Positions 34,185-41,314 of a DNA stretch of 64,000 bases are shown here, in pieces. How positions within the stretch are numbered: position 1 is the stretch's first letter; every line of letters begins with the position of its first letter. The stretch is from a bacterium (GTDB lineage Bacteria > Pseudomonadota > Alphaproteobacteria > Micavibrionales > UBA2020), in NCBI GenBank assembly GCA_029945425.1, contig JAQSDV010000004.1, positions 124,001 through 188,000 of the forward strand, written 5' to 3'. The position numbers were made by a program, and so were the translations under genes. Under the pieces are notes generated by a model. That model saw nothing but the letters and a program-made list of their open reading frames with translations. It did not search any database and was not told the origin of the DNA.

Positions 34185-35453
34185 TCACTTCTTAGTTCGC
34201 GGTTTTTTAGGCGAAGCGTCCGAAGCACCACCGTTCACGGTGGTGGCGCTTTCAATGGAGCCCGCGGGCTCCCAACCGGGTAGGCCCTGAAGAATACGGT
34301 CCGCGTTTTTGACAGGCGTGATGTGGCCATAGTGATCCTCGATCATCTTCACGGACGTGCCCATCTGCTTGGCCAGGAAATAAACGTCAACTCCTTCAGT
34401 GAGGCGGAAGGTGGCGTAGGTATGACGGAAACAATAGGTGCTGCGGCGGCTGCCTGACGAACTCATCAGCAGCTTCGATTTGATGAGGAGATCTTCAATG
34501 AGCGAGTGATAAAGAGTCTTAGCGGCCACCCCTCTGTCACTGGTGAATACGAAATCATCCGGCTTCGTAGCCTTGCTAATCGCTCGGATTCGGTCGAAGT
34601 ACGCCGCCACGTTGCTGGCGGCAACGAGGGTGCGGAATTTCCCCTTCCCTCGAACGCTTAGTGCTACGAACTGGCGCCCCTGCTTATCGGAGTGAATAGC
34701 AACATCTCGCCAGCGAAGGTTCTTTGCCTCGGACGGCCGCATTCCGCTGTTCGTCATGATGAGCAAGAAATTGTAGGCGACGGTGCGATACCAGGTGTGC
34801 AGGTCGAGACGGGCGTCCTTGATCCAGCCTCGGGCAAATGTATGGAGCGCGCGATACTCCTCGGGTGTAAACTCTTCACGGCGGGTCTTGGCGAGCGGCA
34901 GTTTTCCGCTAAAAACTTGGCTCTCGCGAATATACTGCTTTCGCGCAGCGAAATTGACGATTGATCGAAACGTGGTCATTTCGTCCCGAATAGTCCCGTC
35001 ACTCGGGAGACCTCCAGACCGGCCTTTGCCGGTCTGCTTGCGCCAGATCGCGTACCCTTTCCAGCGGTCTTCCCCCACAAGGGTGATTTGGGTGGAGCCC
35101 GTGTACGGATTCAGTTGCGTGCGGATATGGGAGTCCATGACCCGCCACCGATGGTGCGTGATTTCGCCCGCTTCGGACCGTTGCTTCTGGAAATCGATAA
35201 ATTCTTTGGCCACTTGGCTGAACTGCCTGCTGAACACGGGCACATCGTGCTTAAGCTTGAAGCGGAGTTCCGCATCGAGATCGAATGCCCTGTCGCGAGC
35301 GTCTTGAATGTTGGCTGTTTTTAGGGAAACCGTCTTGTACTTATCTTCCTTCGGTAGCTTCATTCGACAGTACCAGTTGCGGTGCTTTACATCACCACGC
35401 CGGAAGAGCCTGAGCCCCGGTTTGAGCTCTTCTGAATCGACGACAAACACCAT
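34185..35453 (-). CDS. int: tyrosine recombinase (phage-type integrase)
   Basis: A 422-residue integrase. The N-terminal part has a small beta arm-binding region (residues 10-70: GLRLFRRGDVKHRNWYCRMK) and a SAM-like core-binding domain. Catalytic residues seen are Arg239 (NSGMRPSEAKNLRW), Lys near 270, Arg343 (TYCFRHTYAT, where Tyr replaces the first His) and the nucleophile Tyr375 (DHYGH). The C-terminal tail is Ser/Thr/Lys-rich. It lies 140 bases inside the right end of the island and is the likely agent of ettA integration. A near-consensus promoter and two repeat pairs precede it. Confidence 0.93.
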   Translation of the reverse strand: MVFVVDSEELKPGLRLFRRGDVKHRNWYCRMKLPKEDKYKTVSLKTANIQDARDRAFDLDAELRFKLKHDVPVFSRQFSQVAKEFIDFQKQRSEAGEITHHRWRVMDSHIRTQLNPYTGSTQITLVGEDRWKGYAIWRKQTGKGRSGGLPSDGTIRDEMTTFRSIVNFAARKQYIRESQVFSGKLPLAKTRREEFTPEEYRALHTFARGWIKDARLDLHTWYRTVAYNFLLIMTNSGMRPSEAKNLRWRDVAIHSDKQGRQFVALSVRGKGKFRTLVAASNVAAYFDRIRAISKATKPDDFVFTSDRGVAAKTLYHSLIEDLLIKSKLLMSSSGSRRSTYCFRHTYATFRLTEGVDVYFLAKQMGTSVKMIEDHYGHITPVKNADRILQGLPGWEPAGSIESATTVNGGASDASPKKPRTKK

Positions 35454-35468
35454 GGCCAGTACTCCTTT

Positions 35469-35487
35469 CTGTGCAGAATCCGTGTAG
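35469..35487 (+). promoter_or_regulatory. paired TGTGCAG-type repeats before integrase
   Basis: CTGTGCAG (35469-35476) and CCGTGTAG (35480-35487) repeat with an 11-base period just upstream of the integrase start. Confidence 0.45.
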
Positions 35488-35520
35488 ACGGAAATGCCTA
35501 AGCCCTTGATCTTGGTCGAT

Positions 35521-35539
35521 CTGTGCAGGGCTTGTGTAG
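35521..35539 (+). promoter_or_regulatory. paired TGTGCAG-type repeats at integrase +1 region
   Basis: CTGTGCAG (35521-35528) and TTGTGTAG (35532-35539) have an 11-base period and lie directly downstream of the integrase -10 box, suitable for autorepression. Confidence 0.45.
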
Positions 35540-35543
35540 GAGT

Positions 35544-35572
35544 TTTATAGAACAGAAACCGTTTGTTGTCAA
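35544..35572 (-). promoter_or_regulatory. sigma-70 promoter for the integrase gene
   Basis: On the - strand TTGACA (35572-35567) and TATAAA (35549-35544) are 17 bases apart, a near-perfect consensus about 90 bases before the integrase ATG. Confidence 0.7.
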
Positions 35573-35576
35573 TACT

Positions 35577-35621
35577 TTACGAGAGTACGCTTATGACGTA
35601 GATATATTGATGAGATGCCAT
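35577..35621 (-). pseudogene. stranded 5' end of native ettA (14 codons)
   Basis: ATG 35621 follows AAGGAG at 9 bases and encodes MASHQYIYVISVLS before TAA. The first nine residues equal those of EttA; the rest is island sequence. Positions 35596-35621 form the right attachment site. This is the displaced native start of ettA. Confidence 0.75.
35596..35621 (-). repeat. right attachment site (attR)
   Basis: This matches attL at 26553-26578 in 23 of 26 bases; differences are synonymous in the ettA frame. Confidence 0.8.
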
Positions 35622-35653
35622 CGCGCTGCGCTCCTTATAAAATACAGTGGTTA

Positions 35654-35682
35654 TATATATAAAGAGTCGCGCGGCAGGGCAA
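35654..35682 (-). promoter_or_regulatory. orphaned native ettA promoter
   Basis: On the - strand TTGCCC (35682-35677) and TATATA (35659-35654) are 17 bases apart and stand about 33 bases before the stranded ettA start. It now reads into the island toward the integrase gene. Confidence 0.5.
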
Positions 35683-35730
35683 GCGTTACGCGTGACGCAC
35701 CAAAAAAAGCCAATAAAATCAGGGTGGCCG

Positions 35731-36174
35731 TTATACGATGTGAATGACGAGGCACAGCACGATCAGGATCGCGCCGAGGCCGCCCACGTATTTCTCGTTC
35801 GTGGTGATCCAGCCCATGATGTTGTGGATTTCGGTCAGGATCGCGGCATTCACCTTGGACTTCATCCCGTCTTCGAAACGGTGGAAGGCATAAGGCAGCG
35901 CCATGATGACCAGCGTCAGGTTCGCGAGCATCGGCAGGAACATCGCCGCAATCGAGACGCCAGAGGACAGCATGCCTGCCATCAGCACCGGCACCGCGAA
36001 GGTCGCGATAAACCCGTAAATAAGCGTGACGACGCCAAGATCGTCGATATTGCGCTTGATCGCCGCAACCGCTTTTACAATTGCGGGCGGTTTTTTCGGG
36101 ATGGAGGCGCTTAAGTAAAGAAGCGAGAAAACAGCGAGCGCGCACAGCGTGATCAGGCCCAGTATGCCAAGCAT
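35731..36174 (-). CDS. membrane protein of unknown function, 147 aa
   Basis: Four hydrophobic helices are visible: an N-terminal anchor (LGILGLITLCALAVFSLLYL), two in the middle (GVVTLIYGFIATFAVPVLMAG; AAMFLPMLANLTLVIMALPY) and one at the C-terminus (GGLGAILIVLCLVIHIV). The loop between helices 3 and 4 is charged. I recognise no family. It is the first host gene right of the island and was the neighbour upstream of ettA before integration. Confidence 0.65.
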   Translation of the reverse strand: MLGILGLITLCALAVFSLLYLSASIPKKPPAIVKAVAAIKRNIDDLGVVTLIYGFIATFAVPVLMAGMLSSGVSIAAMFLPMLANLTLVIMALPYAFHRFEDGMKSKVNAAILTEIHNIMGWITTNEKYVGGLGAILIVLCLVIHIV

Positions 36175-36246
36175 TTTTTATTAACCTCATGAAATTGCCC
36201 TGCTTTTAATTCAGCATAAAGCGCGGCAATAGGCAAGAGATCGCTG

Positions 36247-37149
36247 CTAGCGCGGCGTATTCATGAGCTGCAGCAGCAGCATGCGGGCCTGCTGCTTGTC
36301 GGCGGGATTGGGCGCGCGCTCGATATATTGCTCCAGCGCGGTCTTTGCCTGCCCGTTCTGGCCCAGCTTGGCGTAAAGGATACCCTTGTCGAACAGGGTG
36401 CGGTGTTCTTCGGGCGCCAGTGCCTCCATCGCCTCCACGACGATGACCGCCTGCGCATATTCTTCGGATTCAATCAGGCGTTTCTTCAGGTTATTTTGAA
36501 GCCGCAGCAGCATATCGCGGTTGGTGACGGCATCGTAAAAGTTATGGGAAAGCTCTGCCTTGTCGCCCGCGATCGATTTCAGCAGCTGGCGCAACTCCGC
36601 CGCGTTCATTTCCTTACCCTCGCGGAAAGGGTCGAGGATGACGCGCTCGCCACCCTTTTCCATGCGGACGAGGAAATGGCCGGGGAAGTTCAGCCCGGCG
36701 ATCGGCCAGCCGAGCCTCCGCGCCACATCGATATAAATGATGCCGATCGCAATCGGCAAACCCTTGCGCCGCTCGATCACGCGGATCAGGTTGGCGTTCT
36801 GGATGTCGTCGTATCTTTCGGTGTCGCCTGTGTAGCCATGCGATTCATGGATGGTTTTTTTCAAGACCGCGACACGCAAGGCCAGCGTGTCTTCGTCCTT
36901 TTGCCGCAGCCGCGCTTCGAAATCTTCCTGCGCGGTGTCGGCCAGTTTTTTCAGGTGATGGCGAAAACGCTCCGGCTTCACGCCCGGCAGGAACAGCAAT
37001 CCCAACGCCAGCGCCGTTTCGCCAAGATCGACAGCCTCGTCTTCCTGCAATCCTGCGAGCCGCACATACTGGAACGCTTCGTCCGGCGTTTCGAACCGGT
37101 GAAGGTCGCTCAAGTCATCGGGCGGTTCAACAGCGGAAGCGCAGGTCAA
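36247..37149 (-). CDS. SirB1-family transglutaminase-like/TPR protein
   Basis: A 300-residue soluble protein. The central domain carries NANLIRVIERRKGLPIAIGI and GLNFPGHFLVRM, the hallmark of the SirB1 family, whose fold is that of transglutaminases but whose catalytic Cys is usually absent; here too no Cys is seen at the expected place. The C-terminus has TPR-like helices (LFDKGILYAKLGQNGQAKTA). Biochemical role is unknown. Its start overlaps the end of the BON-domain gene by four bases. Confidence 0.85.
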   Translation of the reverse strand: MTCASAVEPPDDLSDLHRFETPDEAFQYVRLAGLQEDEAVDLGETALALGLLFLPGVKPERFRHHLKKLADTAQEDFEARLRQKDEDTLALRVAVLKKTIHESHGYTGDTERYDDIQNANLIRVIERRKGLPIAIGIIYIDVARRLGWPIAGLNFPGHFLVRMEKGGERVILDPFREGKEMNAAELRQLLKSIAGDKAELSHNFYDAVTNRDMLLRLQNNLKKRLIESEEYAQAVIVVEAMEALAPEEHRTLFDKGILYAKLGQNGQAKTALEQYIERAPNPADKQQARMLLLQLMNTPR

Positions 37150-37784
37150 TGGATGGAACTCTCGATCTCGCCGGTTGCGGGGTTGACGATGCCGGGCGGC
37201 GTTTCGCCGCGCAGGCGCACATAGGTCGTCACGCTTTTCACGTATTTCGTGTTGCGTGCGTAATCGAGCACGCGGTCGAGTTCTTTCTGGTCCTGCGCCA
37301 CGCCCATGATGAAGACGACTCCCGCGACCGTTTCGATCGAGTAGTTGATGGACTGCACATATTTGTCGAACATCAGGCGTGCCTTGATGTCGCTGGTGAC
37401 CCAGGAGTCGGTCATGTAGGCGCCGACGCCCACATCATCCTCGACGACGATTTCGTTGATGACCTGACGCACGCCATCGGCCTGCCATGCAAGGCGCACG
37501 GCATCGACGCGCGTATCGGGCGAGGGCACATGGCCGGTGATCAGCACGCGGCCTTCCTTCACGGTCAGCGAAAGTCGCGCATACATTTTGGAGTCATGCT
37601 TCAGCCACAGGTCGGTGATCGCGAGACGGATGGAGGTATCGGTGACGGCACCCTTCAGCCCGCCTTCCTGCGCGGCGGCGACGCCCACGGTCGCGCCCGC
37701 GCCGGTTGCGAGCGCCAGCGGCGTGCAGCCCTGAACCAGAACAGGCAGCGACAGCGCCAGAACAGCGGTGATGATTTTTTTCAT
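37146..37784 (-). CDS. BON-domain lipoprotein (DolP/OsmY-like)
   Basis: The signal peptide KKIITAVLALSLPVLVQGC ends in a clear lipobox (LVQGC). Two BON domains follow (about residues 45-115 and 120-195), with the typical V.ITGHVPSPDTR and VVFIMGVAQDQ strands. Proteins of this layout bind anionic phospholipid at the outer membrane and protect envelope integrity. It is coupled to the SirB1-like gene (ATGA overlap) and lies 20 bases from yraN in the same direction. Confidence 0.88.
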   Translation of the reverse strand: MKKIITAVLALSLPVLVQGCTPLALATGAGATVGVAAAQEGGLKGAVTDTSIRLAITDLWLKHDSKMYARLSLTVKEGRVLITGHVPSPDTRVDAVRLAWQADGVRQVINEIVVEDDVGVGAYMTDSWVTSDIKARLMFDKYVQSINYSIETVAGVVFIMGVAQDQKELDRVLDYARNTKYVKSVTTYVRLRGETPPGIVNPATGEIESSIH

Positions 37785-37804
37785 GACAGGGTTACTCCGT
37801 ATAA

Positions 37805-38197
37805 TCAGAATGCATTCAGCAGATGCTGCGGCAGTTTGCCGGGCGCCATGACCAGCGCGTCGAACCGGCTCTCGAATACACTATATTGCGTATGCTTCAT
37901 CAGGTAAAGCTCCGCCGCGCGGCGCACGCGGGACTGGTTGATGCGGGTGATGGCCTCGACCGCGTCCTCGTGCGTGCGGCGCAATTTCACTTCGACAAAG
38001 CAGATGACCCCGTAGCGGAGCGCGATAATATCGACCTCGCCGACATGGGTCTTGAAACGGCGTTCCAGAATTTTATATCCCTTCATCCGTAAAAAAAGCG
38101 CGGCGACCGTTTCGGCCGCCATGCCTTTATTATGTCCGGACTTCGCGTTCATTTTTCCGGCGATCTTCTTCGAGATCGCGTCTTTTATCTTTTTCAT
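37805..38197 (-). CDS. yraN: YraN-family (UPF0102) endonuclease-like protein
   Basis: A 130-residue protein with the PD-(D/E)XK-like YraN core: GMAAETVAALFLRMKGYKIL, then GEVDIIALRYGVICFVEVKLRR with the D...EVK motif. It is expected to act on DNA, though its cellular job is unsettled. The start overlaps the rsmI stop by four bases. The set rsmI-yraN beside an lpoA-like gene is conserved in many proteobacteria. Confidence 0.92.
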   Translation of the reverse strand: MKKIKDAISKKIAGKMNAKSGHNKGMAAETVAALFLRMKGYKILERRFKTHVGEVDIIALRYGVICFVEVKLRRTHEDAVEAITRINQSRVRRAAELYLMKHTQYSVFESRFDALVMAPGKLPQHLLNAF

Positions 38198-39063
38198 TTC
38201 TTGCCTTTCAGCAGCAATGCCCGCTGGTACAGGTCGCTTTTGCGCTGGCCGGATTTCGCGGCGACAAAGCCCGCCGCATCCTTTACGCCCATGCCCTCGT
38301 CATCCATCATTTTCAGCAGCAGCGCGTCCGTGGCGTCGACCGTCCAGATGTCGCCGTCGCCCGCGCCCGGCCCTTCGACCACCACCACGATTTCGCCCTT
38401 CGGCGCGCCTTCGGCATCATAATGGTCGGCAAGCGCGGTTAGCGTATCGCGGCGGATTTCCTCGAATTTCTTGGTCAGTTCGCGTGCGACGGCCGCGCGG
38501 CGGTTGCCGAGTATTTCCGCCATATCGCGCAGGCTTTCGGCCAAGCGCGGCGCGGTTTCATAGAATATCAGCGTGCAGGGAACGGATTTCACATCTGTCA
38601 GCGCCGATTTGCGCGCCGCGCTTTTGGGCGGCAGGAAACCTGCGAACATGAACTTGTCGCTGGGCAGCGCCGACAGCACCAGCGCCGTGAGTGTGGCGGT
38701 CGCCCCCGGCACGCAGGTCACATAAATCCCCTCCGCCACCACGGCATCGACCAGTTTGTAACCGGGATCGGAAATCAGCGGCATGCCGGCATCCGAAATC
38801 AGGGCGATGCGCTGGCCTTCCTTCAGCATGCGGATCAGTTTCGGGCGCATCTCGTCGGCGTTATGGTCATGATACGGAATCTTCTGTGTTTCGAGACCGT
38901 GATAGCTGGTGAGCTTGCCGGCTTCGCGCGTATCCTCGCAGGCGATGGCGTCCACTTTCCCTAATATCTCGATTGCGCGCAAAGTGATGTCGCCCATGTT
39001 GCCGATGGGTGTCGCTACGATATAAAGACCGCCGTCGAGGTCAGAATCAAGTTTTCGTGCCAT
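38194..39063 (-). CDS. rsmI: 16S rRNA (cytidine1402-2'-O)-methyltransferase RsmI
   Basis: A 289-residue SAM-dependent methylase with a tetrapyrrole-methylase fold. Signatures are LYIVATPIGNMGDITLRAIE, EDTREAGKLTSYHGL and ALISDAGMPLISDPGYKLV. It modifies C1402 in the decoding centre. It is divergent from the lpoA-like gene with a 69-base gap that must hold both promoters. Confidence 0.96.
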   Translation of the reverse strand: MARKLDSDLDGGLYIVATPIGNMGDITLRAIEILGKVDAIACEDTREAGKLTSYHGLETQKIPYHDHNADEMRPKLIRMLKEGQRIALISDAGMPLISDPGYKLVDAVVAEGIYVTCVPGATATLTALVLSALPSDKFMFAGFLPPKSAARKSALTDVKSVPCTLIFYETAPRLAESLRDMAEILGNRRAAVARELTKKFEEIRRDTLTALADHYDAEGAPKGEIVVVVEGPGAGDGDIWTVDATDALLLKMMDDEGMGVKDAAGFVAAKSGQRKSDLYQRALLLKGKK

Positions 39064-39132
39064 GCGCGATGTCTATAATGGAGACCTTGAAATTATCGGG
39101 GCCTTGCCCGTCAACCGGAGTATATCGAAAAA

Positions 39133-40410
39133 ATGTTCAAGCCTGTCCAGTTTTTATTCGCGGTCGCATTTGCCCTTACCCTGTCGGGTTGCGTTTCCAA
39201 CGGCACCTATAGCGGCAATATGCCGGGCAATACGGGCGTCGTGAGCAACGACCCCAACGCGATGCCGAACCTCGGCTGGCAGACGGCGGGCGACCGCCGC
39301 GACCTCGCGCAGCAAAGCGCCGCCGCGAGCCACGACCCCAACCGCCCCGGGCTGGTTGTTTCGGCCAAGAAAGTAAAGGTCGCCCTGCTGCTGCCCCTGT
39401 CCGGCAAAAACGCCGATCTCGGCCAGTCGATGCTGAAGGCGGCGCAGATGGCGCTGTTCGATGTGGGTTCGGCCAATTTCGAAATGGTGCCGAAAGATAC
39501 CAAGAGCACGCCCGCCGGCGCATCGCTGGCCGCGCAGGAAGCCGCGAACAGCGGCGCGTCGATGTTCCTCGGCCCCATCTTTGCCGAAGACGTCCGCGCG
39601 GTGAAACCTGTTTCCGCCGCAAATAACATTCCGATGATGGCCTTCACCACCGACTGGACGCTGGGCGGCGGCGATACCTATATCATGGGTTTCCTGCCTT
39701 TCGCGCAGGTCGCGCGCGTCGCGCAGTATGCCAGGGCGCATGGCGGCGACCGCGTCGCGGTCTTCGCGCCCACCACGCCCTATTGCGATGCGGTGATCGG
39801 CACGCTGAACCGCGCGGGTGTCAGCGCCGTGAAGATCCAGCGCTATTCCCCGCAGCAGGCGGACCTGACCTCCGCGGTGGCGAGCTTCGCCGCGTCGTCG
39901 AAGGTATCGGCCGCGCCGCTCTCCTACACCTTCAACGCGCTGATGATGCCGGTCGGCGGCGAAAGCATGCGCTCGCTTGCTTCCGTCCTCTCGGCGAACG
40001 GCATCAACAACCGCAACACGCGCTTCCTCGGCACGGGGTTGTGGGATGACACGGCGCTGTCGGGCGATCCTTCCGTCTATGGCGGCTGGTTCGCAGCACC
40101 CGACCCCGCATCGCGCCGCGATTTCGAGCGCCGCTACAGCGAAAACTACGGCGGCGCCCCCTTGCGCCTCTCCTCGCTCGCCTATGACGCAACCGCGCTT
40201 GCGGCTGTGCTGGCGCGCACCGCGGGCAACGGCAACGCCTATAGCCGCGACCGGTTGATGAACCAGCGCGGCTTTGCCGGCATCGACGGCATCTTCCGCT
40301 TCCGCGGCGATGGCTTGTCGGAGCGCGGCCTTGCCGTTCTCGAAATCCGCTCCGGTGGCGCGCGCGTGATCGATCCCGCGCCCACCGCATTCCTCGGCTC
40401 CGGCAGCTGA
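39133..40410 (+). CDS. LpoA-like penicillin-binding protein activator lipoprotein
   Basis: A 425-residue lipoprotein; the signal peptide ends in a good lipobox (LTLSGC). The body is a type-1 periplasmic-binding fold: KVALLLPLSGKNADLGQSML, AAQEAANSGASMFLGPIF and AVFAPTTPYCDAVIGTLNRA. E. coli LpoA activates PBP1A from the outer membrane; this shorter form has only the C-terminal half of LpoA, as is usual in alphaproteobacteria. The next gene starts on its last base. Confidence 0.86.
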   Translation: MFKPVQFLFAVAFALTLSGCVSNGTYSGNMPGNTGVVSNDPNAMPNLGWQTAGDRRDLAQQSAAASHDPNRPGLVVSAKKVKVALLLPLSGKNADLGQSMLKAAQMALFDVGSANFEMVPKDTKSTPAGASLAAQEAANSGASMFLGPIFAEDVRAVKPVSAANNIPMMAFTTDWTLGGGDTYIMGFLPFAQVARVAQYARAHGGDRVAVFAPTTPYCDAVIGTLNRAGVSAVKIQRYSPQQADLTSAVASFAASSKVSAAPLSYTFNALMMPVGGESMRSLASVLSANGINNRNTRFLGTGLWDDTALSGDPSVYGGWFAAPDPASRRDFERRYSENYGGAPLRLSSLAYDATALAAVLARTAGNGNAYSRDRLMNQRGFAGIDGIFRFRGDGLSERGLAVLEIRSGGARVIDPAPTAFLGSGS

Positions 40411-41069
40411 TGAGCCTCGTCTCTATACAACAACGCATGAAGGCCGCCTGCGAACAAGCAGCGCGGCCTTTGTCGTCCGTGCAACTGGTCGCGGTCAGCA
40501 AGATGCAGCCAGATGACGCGGTTGCCGCGGTGCTGGACGCAGGCCAGCGCGTGTTCGGCGAAAACCGCGTGCAGGAGGCGCAGGCGCGCTGGCTGCCCTT
40601 GCGGGAAAAATACGACAACCTGAAACTCCACCTGATCGGCCACCTGCAATCGAACAAGGCGAAAGAGGCGGTCGCGCTGTTCGACGTGATTGAAACGGTT
40701 GATTCAGAAAAGCTGGCAGGCGCGCTGAAGAACGAGATGGACAGGCAATCCCGCCCCCTGCCCTGCTTCCTTCAGGTGAATACCGGCGAGGAAGATCAAA
40801 AAGGCGGCGTCGCGCCCGGCGAGGTCGAGAACCTGTATAAATTCTGTCAGGGTGCGGGCCTCAATATATATGGCCTGATGTGCATTCCGCCCGTGGATGA
40901 GATCCCCGATCCGCATTTCGCGCTTTTGAACAAGCTGTCAAAAGGACTCGGACTGCCCCATTTGAGCATGGGGATGAGTGCCGATTTTGAAACCGCGATT
41001 CGATACGGAAGCACGCATATCCGCGTCGGAAGCGCCCTTTTTGGTATTAGGGAAAATACTAAATCATAA
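40410..41069 (+). CDS. yggS: PLP homeostasis protein YggS/PLPBP
   Basis: A 219-residue fold-III PLP-binding protein. The lysine motif LVAVSKMQP, VFGENRVQEAQ, HLIGHLQSNKAKEAV and the phosphate-binding GMSADFETAIRYGSTHIRVGSALFG are all present. The family balances vitamin B6 and amino-acid pools. The junction TGATG shows coupling to the lpoA-like gene. There is no terminator directly after it. Confidence 0.95.
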   Translation: MSLVSIQQRMKAACEQAARPLSSVQLVAVSKMQPDDAVAAVLDAGQRVFGENRVQEAQARWLPLREKYDNLKLHLIGHLQSNKAKEAVALFDVIETVDSEKLAGALKNEMDRQSRPLPCFLQVNTGEEDQKGGVAPGEVENLYKFCQGAGLNIYGLMCIPPVDEIPDPHFALLNKLSKGLGLPHLSMGMSADFETAIRYGSTHIRVGSALFGIRENTKS

Positions 41070-41135
41070 CAATTCCAGCTACTTAAAAATTAAATCGTCA
41101 TTCTGGCAAATCGTCCTTGTCATTCAGGAATGTCG

Positions 41136-41164
41136 TTGACATAATGCCTTCACTTCGCCATAAC
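41136..41164 (+). promoter_or_regulatory. putative sigma-70 promoter of the hsp70 gene
   Basis: TTGACA (41136-41141) and CATAAC (41159-41164) are 17 bases apart, about 140 bases before the Hsp70 start. No clear CIRCE or sigma-32 box is seen. Confidence 0.5.
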
Positions 41165-41221
41165 AGACACTAACCAAACGACTTAAAAAGATTAGGCAAG
41201 AGCCACGGCCCGACTACAGGA

Positions 41222-41314
41222 ATGTCTTTCATTTCCAGCGCGTTTAGAGAAATAAACCGCCAGGTTGACGCCGCCAAAAAGAAACTAAAAAAACTGGAGA
41301 GCACACATGGGTAA
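41222..41314 (+). CDS. 30-aa upstream ORF overlapping the hsp70 start
   Basis: ATG 41222 opens MSFISSAFREINRQVDAAKK plus ten residues and stops at TAA 41312-41314, inside codons 2-3 of the Hsp70 gene (ATGGGTAA). It is Lys-rich and helical. It has no strong ribosome site of its own. It may couple or tune translation of the chaperone gene, or be chance. Confidence 0.35.
   Translation: MSFISSAFREINRQVDAAKKKLKKLESTHG

Noticed and set aside
41070..41306. A CIRCE or sigma-32 heat-shock box before the Hsp70 gene
   Set aside because: Searched by eye; no TTAGCACTC-type inverted repeat and no good CTTGAA/CCCCAT pair at proper spacing.
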